Source: Methylobacter psychrophilus (GTDB lineage: Bacteria; Pseudomonadota; Gammaproteobacteria; Methylococcales; Methylomonadaceae). Taken from it: a DNA stretch of 49,772 bases. Shown one piece after another: positions 25,227-33,382 of the stretch. Within the stretch, counting starts at the first letter, position 1. Each line of letters starts with the position of its first letter. The stretch lies in contig NZ_JAOEGU010000029.1 in NCBI RefSeq assembly GCF_025583945.1, positions 1 to 49,772 on the forward strand. The letters are read 5' to 3'. The position numbers and the translations under genes were made by a program. Under the pieces are notes generated by a model that worked only from the letters and a program-made list of their open reading frames with translations, did not search any database and was not told the origin of the DNA.

Positions 25227-26441
25227 TTATAACTCGTCATCTAGTTTATCAAGATTTGCATTTACATAAGCATCTAAGAATCTTCTCATTGCGGCATTAG
25301 GCTTTTTGCGTGATTCACAAAGAGAAATGATGTCGTAAAACAAGCTTTCAATTTTATCTTTTTCTTGTAAGTCATAAGGTAAGTCAAATACTTCATACTT
25401 ACTGAAAATTCGCATTATTTTATATTCGTTATCGCGCAAATCTTGTATTTTTTTGTCGAATATTTCGATGGGGCTTGAATCGTCTTTTTCGACAACTCCT
25501 GCTGACATAAAATACTCCATGTCCTCATTGATCTGTTGTTTAATACTTAGATACTGCTCGTCAATAGCTGAAAATAGCTCAGTCTTAAATTCCTCTATAC
25601 CTTTCTCTTTTAATAGTGATACCAAATCACTACGAGGCACCCAATGACCAAGAAAAGTTTCAATACCATAGTTTTTCCTTAAATTCTTAGTATCTTCAAG
25701 GTGCGGTGGTTTGTAATCTAAATGGAAATATCTCTTGCTTATGGTTGCAGTATCAATATTAAACCCTCTGTCTTTGAAAACAGGATCGCCGATTTTTTCC
25801 TTTCCACTATCATTTAATATGTATCTAACTGCGAAATATTGCGCAAGATCATCTGTCCACTTATGAATAAATGCACCACGTTGTAACAATGCATACTTAA
25901 AAGCATATGTATCTCTATCGGCTGGTTTAAATTTATCAATATCGTCTAAATTAATTAGCGTGAGGCTATCAAGTTGTGATACGAATTCCTTTAGCATTTC
26001 ATCATCTTGTGTATCCAGTAAGCACTCGATATTACCTCCTCTGCTGGTTAGCCCATTACCAGTTAGATTTGCCGATCCCACAACTAAACTGCCGCAATAT
26101 ATTTCATTGGACTCATCATATGAAACGAGCGCATATGCTTTAGAATGAAACAAGATAGCAGAGTTAACGGCGAACAGTTCAATTTCCAAGCTATTATTCT
26201 TACAAAATCTGGTTAAAACTTTATTGCCGTGTAATGTAGCTGTTTTTCTATCGATATAAACCGTTACACCAGTCAAGCGAATTGACTCGCTTAATTTGCC
26301 AATAATGTTCTTAGCTGATTCTGGCGTGAAATAACAAGATGTTAAATAGAGATGATAACATCTTCTTTTATCCTGTACTTTAAGTAGTAAATTAACTAAT
26401 TTTGTTTTTTTACATGCCCTGATGTGTAGTTGGTTCCCCAT
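25227..26441 (-). CDS. PLD-like (HKD) nuclease-type protein
   Basis: A 404-residue protein with one phospholipase-D catalytic motif: H-x-K in LFHSKAYALV (about residues 98-107), then GSLVVGSANLTGNGL, the GS-N signature of the family. Proteins with a single HKD motif usually dimerise to form one active site and are often nucleases. The C-terminal 250 residues are helical and charged and match no family I recognise; they may bind DNA or a partner. Start: ATG at 26441 after AAGGA. It stands alone, convergent with the sirtuin pseudogene. A stand-alone defence or restriction role is possible but unproven. Confidence 0.75.
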   Translation of the reverse strand: MGNQLHIRACKKTKLVNLLLKVQDKRRCYHLYLTSCYFTPESAKNIIGKLSESIRLTGVTVYIDRKTATLHGNKVLTRFCKNNSLEIELFAVNSAILFHSKAYALVSYDESNEIYCGSLVVGSANLTGNGLTSRGGNIECLLDTQDDEMLKEFVSQLDSLTLINLDDIDKFKPADRDTYAFKYALLQRGAFIHKWTDDLAQYFAVRYILNDSGKEKIGDPVFKDRGFNIDTATISKRYFHLDYKPPHLEDTKNLRKNYGIETFLGHWVPRSDLVSLLKEKGIEEFKTELFSAIDEQYLSIKQQINEDMEYFMSAGVVEKDDSSPIEIFDKKIQDLRDNEYKIMRIFSKYEVFDLPYDLQEKDKIESLFYDIISLCESRKKPNAAMRRFLDAYVNANLDKLDDEL

Positions 26442-26538
26442 TATAAATCCTTATGATTTTTTCTGATTTTGGTATTCTTTCATATCTTAGCCCAATCTAA
26501 AACTCTATCCTTTACAATTTTTGTGAGATAGATATTCT

Positions 26539-26800
26539 TTAAACGTTCAGGTTTTCGATTTTTTTAGAAAACAATTTGAACTTCATAATCATTAAATATT
26601 GCATGTTAGACTTAAAGCTCTCGCCAAGGTCAGTAACGCAATTATCAATACTTTGCTTAAACAAATTGAACTTCTCATAGTATCTGCTTTAAAGCACTTG
26701 TTTTTTAATGAAATGCCATAGTCGTTCAATCAGATTGAGATTAGGTGAGTAAGGTGGTAGAAATCCGTTAGTTTGTCCACTATTTTTACCACATCTTTGA
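26539..26800 (-). pseudogene. IS630-family transposase remnant (C-terminus)
   Basis: On the minus strand one frame gives FLPPYSPNLNLIERLWHFIKK, the C-terminal part of the IS630 DDE domain with the catalytic Glu. After a frameshift near 26690-26700 another frame reads YYEKFNLFKQSIDN...KLFSKKIENLNV and stops at 26539-26541. The N-terminal and central parts are missing. This is an old insertion, now a fragment, between the nuclease gene and the WYL gene. Confidence 0.78.
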
Positions 26801-26911
26801 TTAATAAAAAACCGAAAACTTGACCGTTTAAAGTATATAAATACTAGTCGTTAGCAAAGGAACTGCAGTTAGGACTTGACTGCCATCTATACACTTCAGC
26901 AATTGATGACG

Positions 26912-26935
26912 ATTATCCAGAGTTATGCGACAAAA
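26912..26935 (-). promoter_or_regulatory. promoter-like motif, copy 3 (variant)
   Basis: On the minus strand: TTTTGTCGCATA, eight bases, then TAAT. It resembles the two better copies at 20441 and 27974 and points away from the WYL gene toward the IS630 remnant. It may have belonged to a gene lost through the insertion. Confidence 0.4.
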
Positions 26936-26951
26936 TCAGGTTTTTATTAAA

Positions 26952-27944
26952 TTACCGATACATTTTATTTAAAGCCCGTGCTTCCCGCGCAAATTCGGCT
27001 CGTAATTCCACTGGTTCCATAACTTCAATATTGGTTGAAAAGCTCCGTATCCACCACCGTAATTGATAGGTATCTTGTATGGAAGCTTCCAACAGATAAA
27101 GATCATCGTCCAATTCCGTAATGCGCTGATTTTGACTGAGCGGAGTTTCTATTAAATGTTTTCTCATAAACCCAGTAATTTCTAACTGTAGTGCAACTTC
27201 TTGTGGGCTGTCCGTAACGGGATAATCAAACTCGCCCTCAGCAATATATCCATCCAGAGTAAAGTCAGAGGGAATGGTCACTTTATTTGATCCTAATTTG
27301 GCGTATTGGAAACGATGCAGTGCAAACTGTTTGACGATTAAATAATCGCCTACGGTCGCAACCAAGTAAATGAGATTGTTTCGAAAGACCAAACCCAATG
27401 GATTCATTTCATAGATTTTTGCTGTACTGTTTTGCCCTTGATAGATGGCATCAAATCGACAGTTTTTTAATAATGCCTCATAAATCACTGGCAAAACTAC
27501 AGGATTAATTTCAGGAGGTAATAAATTAAGCCCATTGGAAATAATGCGAACCTTATCAATCCAGCAAGCCAAAGGCGAAACCTTTAGTGTACTGTCAGCA
27601 AGTTGAAAATATTCCGACATGTGAGATTTGATTGCATGCGGTAACAATGGCTCTAAAAACATTTCGACCAGCTTTAAAGTCAAGGCTTCATCTGAGCTCA
27701 TCATGGGTAACTGTAGTCGGTTAAAGCCGGCTGGCCAGAACCAATATATCGGTTTTGTATTTTCTGTACTTGAAATGGGAAAGAGATGTGAAGACGATAG
27801 TTTACTTAAATCCCTCTGCACAGTTCTTAAATCAATGTTATATCCAGAGCCTTGCAGTTTCGCTAAAATTTCTGGCGTTGAAATTGCCAGCGGAGCTTTG
27901 GGTATTAGACGCAGCATGTCAAAACAACGTAGTAACGAATCCAT
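26952..27944 (-). CDS. WYL-domain transcriptional regulator
   Basis: A 330-residue regulator. Residues 1-65 form a winged-helix domain (STPEILAKLQGSGYNIDLRTVQRDLSKL). The WYL domain (about 150-235) binds small ligands or nucleic acid in this family; here it shows PLGLVFRNNLIYLVATVGDY and FALHRFQYA. A WCX-like C-terminus ends near ELRAEFAREARALNKMY. AAGGAAA precedes the ATG at 27944. The promoter-like motif upstream is shared with the AAA-sirtuin-RtcB operon, so it may control both itself and that operon; this is inferred. WYL proteins often regulate defence and DNA/RNA-damage genes. Confidence 0.88.
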   Translation of the reverse strand: MDSLLRCFDMLRLIPKAPLAISTPEILAKLQGSGYNIDLRTVQRDLSKLSSSHLFPISSTENTKPIYWFWPAGFNRLQLPMMSSDEALTLKLVEMFLEPLLPHAIKSHMSEYFQLADSTLKVSPLACWIDKVRIISNGLNLLPPEINPVVLPVIYEALLKNCRFDAIYQGQNSTAKIYEMNPLGLVFRNNLIYLVATVGDYLIVKQFALHRFQYAKLGSNKVTIPSDFTLDGYIAEGEFDYPVTDSPQEVALQLEITGFMRKHLIETPLSQNQRITELDDDLYLLEASIQDTYQLRWWIRSFSTNIEVMEPVELRAEFAREARALNKMYR

Positions 27945-27973
27945 AATATTTTCCTTGAAAGGATCAAGTAGAA

Positions 27974-27999
27974 TATTAAACCATAATTAAGCGACAAAA
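27974..27999 (-). promoter_or_regulatory. promoter-like motif, copy 2
   Basis: Minus strand: TTTTGTCGCTTA, nine bases, TAATA, ending 29 bases before the ATG of the WYL gene. The 12-base box and the spacer length are identical to copy 1, and the distance to the start codon is also nearly the same. This supports a common promoter class or operator. Confidence 0.55.
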
Positions 28000-28020
28000 T
28001 AATACGCTTACTCACTCTCA

Positions 28021-28269
28021 GTGAGTGATTTTATTCAACATACGGATATAAGGGTTGAAGTCCAACCCTTATATCTTGAATCTGATCCCTCAAAAGATCA
28101 GAATCTCCGATTGATCATCGGGAGAATGGTGAGGAAGTCGTGCCTGCATAACAACCAAAAGTTGGTTGCCTCGACAGGCTGCAGCCCAAAAGACCCATTC
28201 ACTAATCGTCTGCTTTGTTCTACAGAAACAGTCAAGGGCGACAGAGCTTATAAATCTTACCAATATTAG
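28021..28269 (+). pseudogene. possible ApaG-like remnant
   Basis: The frame opens with GTG and reads IRVEVQPLYLESDPSKDQ, which resembles the N-terminus of ApaG (pattern ...VxVxxxYxExxSxPxxxxYVF). The following residues do not fit; another frame contains a short stretch ending NGEEVVPA that could correspond to the later ApaG strands. No complete domain can be assembled. A hairpin ACTCACT-CTC-AGTGAGT (28010-28026) covers the start. I treat it as a decayed fragment; chance resemblance is possible. Confidence 0.35.
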
Positions 28270-28465
28270 ATCTGAAATTTTCGTTACCCGGTTATTCTGG
28301 CTAATAGTATAGTGAAGCCATTAAAATGGAATGCCAATACAGCAACTGCGGCCAGCCAAAAATCGTACTTTGGGTTTTGTAGAATCAAATATATAAAGGC
28401 GTTAACAGGATGAAATTAAAAGAACAGGAGGTTGAAGCAGGATACTTATATTTAACCAGTGCCAA

Positions 28466-29572
28466 TCAATATCGAGCAGTATTCGCAAGGTCATTATCCA
28501 CGTCAGGACTTAACCCCGTCTCTACATACTGTTGATAACATGCCGACAATGATTCCTTGATTTGTTGTCTGAATTCTTCAGGTTCAAGTACTTCAATACG
28601 ATCACCTTCGCCTAAAATCCACCAACGCAATTGCCAGGTTTGGGTAAGATCAGCCGTAAGTTCCCGAAATCCTGATTCATTAACCGGGCTTATGATTTGG
28701 TTCTCGCTTAAACGCGTTTCCTCCAGCATCAAGGCCAGATGGTCACAAACCCGTGCTTTAAAATGGATAGCCACAGCAGTACCAAAGTGGCCTTTTTCCC
28801 GGGCAAAATCAGCCAGATTAAATGCCGGTTTATGACGGCAACCCTGTTCCAGAACTTGCGCAGCTTGCATTCTATGTAATGCGTATAAATACACATCGTC
28901 ATAATCATTGGTCATCGCTGCCAGATAAGTCACCGGGCCTCGCTGAATCAAACCCTGCGGATGCAAGCGGTATGCTTTGGGTTTGGCATCGGCCCGCATA
29001 GTGGCCAAATAAGTCACCTGTAATTGTTTTTCATTTAATAACGCCTCATGCACAATCACCAAAATGTCGTGCTTGAGTTCTGGAGGGATCAGGGGTTGAC
29101 CCGGTTGGATAACACAAAACTTATCCGGCCACTGGGTGATCTGGCTTTTTTTATGTAGCTCCAGGGTTTGATGGGCTTTAGTAAAAATATCATGTAGTGA
29201 CCGGGTCAGTAATACCGGCAAAGATTGACTCAGATAGCGTTCAACCATCACCAAAGACAAGGCTTCCGTTAAGGTTATGCCGCCATTGCCCTGATTGTCT
29301 TTACCGGTCCAACGGTAACCGTGTGCCAAACCATTGCCGGCTTCACCTGCCAAATTGCTATTGTCGTTACAGTCAAGTTGTTGACAGGTTTGCAATAAAG
29401 ATTTCAGATCCCGGCGTATGCTGTGTACGGCAACCCTATAGCCCTGTTGCTGTAAATCTTTGACTACCTCGGTAACCGTCACCCAACGCTCAGAGCGGCC
29501 ACTTAACCGACGTATAATTTCCAAAACCAGCATCCGTCGCTGAACAAGTACTTGTGATTGTTGATCAGACAA
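28466..29572 (-). CDS. second WYL-domain transcriptional regulator
   Basis: A 368-residue protein with the same build as its neighbour: winged helix (EVVKDLQQQGYRVAVHSIRRDLKSL, about 30-60), WYL domain (about 170-260, with RLHPQGLIQRGPVTYLAAM and YALHRMQAA) and a C-terminal part ending TWQLRWWILGEGDRIEVLEP. The start is TTG at 29572 (MSDQQSQ), seven bases after GGAG. It is more GC-rich than the first WYL gene and does not share its promoter motif, so it is probably not a recent duplicate. The target is unknown. Confidence 0.87.
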   Translation of the reverse strand: MSDQQSQVLVQRRMLVLEIIRRLSGRSERWVTVTEVVKDLQQQGYRVAVHSIRRDLKSLLQTCQQLDCNDNSNLAGEAGNGLAHGYRWTGKDNQGNGGITLTEALSLVMVERYLSQSLPVLLTRSLHDIFTKAHQTLELHKKSQITQWPDKFCVIQPGQPLIPPELKHDILVIVHEALLNEKQLQVTYLATMRADAKPKAYRLHPQGLIQRGPVTYLAAMTNDYDDVYLYALHRMQAAQVLEQGCRHKPAFNLADFAREKGHFGTAVAIHFKARVCDHLALMLEETRLSENQIISPVNESGFRELTADLTQTWQLRWWILGEGDRIEVLEPEEFRQQIKESLSACYQQYVETGLSPDVDNDLANTARY

Positions 29573-29683
29573 AATCCAACTCCATGATGATTAGGCAGTG
29601 TGCAGAAAATACTCCCCGGATCCGGTGAACTCCAAAGCTCCGGCGTGAGAACGATAGGGGGTTATGAATTGCATTATTTGTTA

Positions 29684-30181
29684 TCAAGCATGCAGGTTAG
29701 CGTAATCAGTCGCAGATGGAATATGTAGCGGCAGATCATTACCGGTAGGACGAACAGCCTCCCAGCCCAAGCAGGCGAGCCAGATAGAACGAGGGACGGG
29801 TTTTTCGCCATCACGGTAATAAATCAACATTCTGCGTGAGATACCTAGCGCTTTGGCGGCTTGTTCCAAGGTAAGTCCGGTTTCATGTAACCAAACCCAA
29901 ATTCGTTCATGACCAATTCGACCGCTCTGCTCTACACCGAGGTGGCGCAAGTTGTCAGAACCCAGATCCAGTTCATCTTCAATCCAGTCCACCGAGCGAC
30001 CGGCGAAACCGATCTTCGCTTTAGCGAACAAAGAGGCATTCTTTAAAGGTGCCAGAAAAGCGGATGTGCCAATGAGATCAGTGAGATTAACATCAAAGGT
30101 TTGTTCATCGGCGTAAGTCAGGCGTAATTGGTATTTATCAAGCGTCCTGACGGCGGTAAGACGGAAGTGTTCTTTGCTCAT
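29684..30181 (-). CDS. DUF2442/helix-turn-helix protein of a TA-like pair
   Basis: A 165-residue protein. Residues 1-85 fit a DUF2442-type fold (LRLTYADEQTFDVNLTDLIG). Residues 95-130 form a helix-turn-helix (LTLEQAAKALGISRRMLIYYRDGEK). Its ATG overlaps the stop of the preceding DUF4160 gene (ATGA at 30178-30181), so the two are translationally coupled. DUF4160-DUF2442 pairs are predicted toxin-antitoxin-like modules. This protein would be the DNA-binding partner that controls the operon. Confidence 0.78.
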   Translation of the reverse strand: MSKEHFRLTAVRTLDKYQLRLTYADEQTFDVNLTDLIGTSAFLAPLKNASLFAKAKIGFAGRSVDWIEDELDLGSDNLRHLGVEQSGRIGHERIWVWLHETGLTLEQAAKALGISRRMLIYYRDGEKPVPRSIWLACLGWEAVRPTGNDLPLHIPSATDYANLHA

Positions 30182-30408
30182 CGTTGTAATTCCTCAAATT
30201 GGGTGGCCAGCCTGTCTCGATTTATTTTGGCCCATGCCAGTACGTCAGCAATTTCGCGTGTACTGACCCTCCCATGAACGATCTTCAGTTCTGCGATAGT
30301 GACCCAAGTCTCTCGCCCATCGTTCATAAGTACATGGAAATGGGGTGGCGGATGGTCATTAGCATTAAGCCTGACCCGAGATTGTGAAAAGCGTTGAATG
30401 ACTGGCAT
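30178..30408 (-). CDS. DUF4160 small protein of a TA-like pair
   Basis: A 76-residue protein with the family pattern: NDHPPPHFHV near residue 16 followed by a strand-helix unit and AWAKINRDRLATQFEEL at the end. It is the first gene of a two-gene operon with a DUF2442/HTH protein (4-base overlap). The role is predicted to be toxin-like or regulatory, with no established activity. The palindrome at 30503-30531 lies about 95 bases upstream and could be the operator. Confidence 0.8.
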   Translation of the reverse strand: MPVIQRFSQSRVRLNANDHPPPHFHVLMNDGRETWVTIAELKIVHGRVSTREIADVLAWAKINRDRLATQFEELQR

Positions 30409-30502
30409 GTATTTATTCTAATGCAATGATTGCACTTATACAATTTAAAAAGTAATGCCGGTTACTCTGCGGTTAACAAGCAAATTATGATCAATTAATT
30501 TT

Positions 30503-30531
30503 TTAACCCTTACACAGTTTGTAAGGGTTAA
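30503..30531. promoter_or_regulatory. perfect 12-bp inverted repeat in divergent intergenic region
   Basis: TTAACCCTTACA and its exact complement TGTAAGGGTTAA are separated by CAGTT. The element lies between two divergent genes (DUF4160 on the minus strand, HNH-like on the plus strand), so an operator for the HTH protein is more likely than a terminator. Confidence 0.5.
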
Positions 30532-30605
30532 GCAGTAAACTATCTCCCAAGTCAGCATAAGATTACCGCTCGCAACATCAGTCACGGTCTTTTTGGAGGG
30601 TTATC

Positions 30606-31511
30606 ATGTCAGCTATAGCATTTGAAATTGGTTTTGATCATTACCGGTTTGCTTTGCCCCTGGATATTGCACGTTTTGGCGACCAGCATCGTCAGCAAAT
30701 CCGTTATGGCTATCAGGCTGCCAGTATGCAAAAGGTAACCCAAAAGAAACCGGATCGCTATGAAAATAAACTGCTCACGCTACGCGACCGTGCCTTAACC
30801 AAAGGCTTGGACGTAACCATTACCGTTAATGACTTGCGTGACAAATTACAACAAACCCAAGGCTGTTGCCCCATAACCGGCAACCCCTTTACCTTTGCCG
30901 AACATAACGCAACCGACTGGTCAGTGGACAGGGTCGATAATAGGCGCGGTTACTGCCTGGATAATATTGAAATTGTCTCCGTCATAGCCAATCAGGCAAA
31001 AAGTGACCTGGATTTGTCCGGGATTATTAAACAAGCCCTTGGCAAAAACAAGGCAGACAACTTGCTATCTGTGGCTGAATGGTTTCGCATGGCGCGGTTT
31101 TACTATAAAAGAATGACGCTGGTAAAACCGTTGAGCATCTGCCGAATCCTGGCTGATAGCCAACCTTTATATGATCAGGTGGTTTTTATGCAACTTTTTA
31201 ATAAGGATGAAAAACGCGCCAAAACTTTCCTGCAACAATTACAAAAATACAGCAGCAAAGACGCCGTTATCAAAGCCGGAAAACTGACCCAAAAACGGGT
31301 TCACCGTCGGGCCGATATTTATGTGGATGTGCTATATGACAGCCCCAAGCTTTACCGCTGGGTGCAAGCTTTTATAAAAGCAATTAATGCCCACAGTACA
31401 GAATTTGATCTATTACTGATGGATTTGTATCTTTACCTGAAAATAGTAGCGCTATATGTTTTAGTTGCTAAGTACCAGTTAATCAATGCAAATAACTGGC
31501 AATTAAAATGA
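30606..31511 (+). CDS. HNH-like endonuclease
   Basis: A 301-residue protein with a strong GGAGGG ribosome site. Residues 92-135 carry an HNH-type pattern: CCPITGNPFTF, then DWSVDRVDNRRGYCLDNIE and VIANQAKSD. These give Cys, Asp and Asn positions as in HNH nucleases of the P-x-T-G...SVDRxxxxxGY..DNI..V...N..K type. The C-terminal part is helical and ends in a hydrophobic stretch (LLLMDLYLYLKIVALYVLVAK) that may be a membrane segment. It could cleave DNA. It lies just upstream of the Ter/Srf gene block in the same direction. Confidence 0.68.
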   Translation: MSAIAFEIGFDHYRFALPLDIARFGDQHRQQIRYGYQAASMQKVTQKKPDRYENKLLTLRDRALTKGLDVTITVNDLRDKLQQTQGCCPITGNPFTFAEHNATDWSVDRVDNRRGYCLDNIEIVSVIANQAKSDLDLSGIIKQALGKNKADNLLSVAEWFRMARFYYKRMTLVKPLSICRILADSQPLYDQVVFMQLFNKDEKRAKTFLQQLQKYSSKDAVIKAGKLTQKRVHRRADIYVDVLYDSPKLYRWVQAFIKAINAHSTEFDLLLMDLYLYLKIVALYVLVAKYQLINANNWQLK

Positions 31512-31731
31512 TAAATATAATTAAATATAAAATATTTTTGTAGTGTTGTTGCCAAAAGTAACTATAATTATATTATATATTTTATTGTTTTTAATGAAAC
31601 CTAATTAATAGTAATAGATATGACTTATTTTAAGAGTAGTATTTTGTGAAAAAATTTATTTTTTGCACAAATTAATTGAAATTAACGCTTTAATTATTTT
31701 AAAGCAATATATACAACTCTAAGGACGTTCA
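31512..31731. other. very AT-rich upstream region of Ter/Srf operon
   Basis: A non-coding stretch composed mostly of A and T, with a good ribosome site (AAGGACG) before the gene at 31732. The operon promoter must lie here if the block is one transcript. I see no hexamer pair good enough to call. Confidence 0.4.
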
Positions 31732-32781
31732 ATGCATGTTTTTCGCTATTCAATTATTTTCACTATACTTTGTCTTGGGCTTGCTGCACTCTGGGGCTAC
31801 CATTCTGGTGGAGGACTTTCCGGTGTATGGTCGGCGATTAGTATTGTTGCAATCCTCGGTGTGATGGAAGTCAGCCTTTCTTTCGATAATGCCGTTGTTA
31901 ATGCATCTATTCTCAAAGAAATGGATGCTAAGTGGCGTCAGATATTTTTAACGATAGGTATTGTGGTTGCAGTGTTTGGTATGCGGCTATTGTTTCCAAT
32001 TCTTGTTGTTGCTTTCGCCACCGGACAAGGTATGGTCGATGTATCACAGATGGCTCTAAATCATCCAGAAGTTTACTCAGAGCATCTCCATGCTAGTCAT
32101 ACAGCTATTGCAGCTTTTGGAGGAACATTTTTGTTTATGATTTTCCTGAACTTTTTGTTTGATGAAGGTAAAGAACTTCATTGGCTTGGTGTTATTGAAA
32201 AAAAATTAGCTCAGCTAGGAAAAGTTGAATCAATCGGAATCATTGTGACGCTGTTTGTCTTGATTGGCATTCAAGCATACTTGCCTTTGCCACCAGAACA
32301 AAAAATGTCCATGTTCCTTGCTGGCGTTAGTGGATTGATGTTGTATATCATTGTAGATAGTCTAGGGAGCTTCTTTGAAACCGAAGAGGAAGAAGAGGTT
32401 ATCGTCAAAGCAGCAAAACGTAATGGTGTTATGGGATTCATATATCTTGAAATATTGGATGCATCTTTTTCGTTTGATGGTGTTATTGGTGCATTCGCTA
32501 TAACTAGGGATATTGTAATTATCATGCTTGGCTTAGCTATTGGAGCAATGTTTATACGCTCTTTGACTGTGTATTTAGTTAATAAAGGAACTCTTGATGA
32601 ATATGTTTTTCTTGAGCATGGTGCCCACTATGCTATCGGAGCACTTGCTTTAATTATGTTTTATTCGATTTATCAAGAAGTACCTGAGCTATTAACTGGA
32701 CTAATTGGTGTGGCTTTCATTGTTACTGCGTTGATTTCATCGGTTAACTACAAGCGTAAACTTGAATCAACATGCTCTTGA
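31732..32781 (+). CDS. DUF475/TerC-family integral membrane protein
   Basis: A 349-residue inner-membrane protein with about nine transmembrane helices. It shows the TerC-superfamily motifs EVSLSFDNAVVNASIL (about 48-65) and LDASFSFDGVIGAFAIT (about 242-260), each with a membrane-embedded acidic residue. TerC/DUF475 proteins are linked to tellurite resistance, metal homeostasis and the wider Ter stress systems. It is the first gene of a co-directional set that ends with a TerD-domain protein. An acidic loop (ETEEEEEV, about 218-226) faces the cytoplasm or periplasm. It is intact. Confidence 0.85.
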   Translation: MHVFRYSIIFTILCLGLAALWGYHSGGGLSGVWSAISIVAILGVMEVSLSFDNAVVNASILKEMDAKWRQIFLTIGIVVAVFGMRLLFPILVVAFATGQGMVDVSQMALNHPEVYSEHLHASHTAIAAFGGTFLFMIFLNFLFDEGKELHWLGVIEKKLAQLGKVESIGIIVTLFVLIGIQAYLPLPPEQKMSMFLAGVSGLMLYIIVDSLGSFFETEEEEEVIVKAAKRNGVMGFIYLEILDASFSFDGVIGAFAITRDIVIIMLGLAIGAMFIRSLTVYLVNKGTLDEYVFLEHGAHYAIGALALIMFYSIYQEVPELLTGLIGVAFIVTALISSVNYKRKLESTCS

Positions 32782-32878
32782 TTTCTTTATGGTGTAAGCA
32801 GAATGGCTAGTAATATCGAGATCATTTATTGCTTTCGGATAAAAGTCCTAAATTTATCTTCTTGCCTATGGAAATATC

Positions 32879-33331
32879 ATGGCAGTTAATTTAAATCGTG
32901 AGGATAGTGGTGATCCACAGTCTGTTAATAATGATCCAATTAAAGAGTTTAGGAGCTTTGTCCAGCCTAGAGTTGTAGATGAATATTGCGACGAAGCATT
33001 ATATTTGTCGTTTGTTCAACATGCTGTTTCTCAGCTGTCTATTAGCGCAGATAAGGCTCAAATCATATTAGATTTAGAGTTAGATCGGTTGTCTGTTGCA
33101 AATGAGAGAAAATTACTCAGGGATCTTGAAGATGCACTTCACCGATTTACTGATAGTGACAAAAAACTAGACAATAAAGAAGAGACTGATGCCATGCAAA
33201 TGGTTTGCAAGGCAGGCTCTAGGTATAGACATGGCCTAAAATATGATATAGCTCAAAAAGCAATTAATGATTTTTGTAGAGCATATAGCGTAAAGAAAAA
33301 AAAAGGGTTGTTCTCATGGGCAATCCCGTAA
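32879..33331 (+). CDS. small helical protein with EF-hand-like acidic loop (TerB-like)
   Basis: A 150-residue soluble protein whose core (about residues 60-135) is clearly similar to the N-terminal domain of the next protein. Both have a helix ending LHRFTD/LHQFTD and an acidic loop SDKKLDNKEE versus DDQKLDPKEE, then another helix and a final one ending FCRAY/FCKVN. The loop follows the D-x-D-x-x-L-x-x-x-E-E spacing of EF-hand-like calcium loops; TerB domains are also helical and metal binding. I infer a TerB-like role from context and loop; no firm family match. Confidence 0.62.
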   Translation: MAVNLNREDSGDPQSVNNDPIKEFRSFVQPRVVDEYCDEALYLSFVQHAVSQLSISADKAQIILDLELDRLSVANERKLLRDLEDALHRFTDSDKKLDNKEETDAMQMVCKAGSRYRHGLKYDIAQKAINDFCRAYSVKKKKGLFSWAIP

Positions 33332-33382
33332 TAAGAACATACCTTAACTTTCAATAACACTAATATCCAATGGAGTCAAAAC

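Noticed and set aside
28327-28383. Short frame MECQYSNCGQPKIVL resembling a zinc-finger start of an IS1-type protein
   Set aside because: Only 18 codons, no continuation in any frame and no terminal repeats found nearby.
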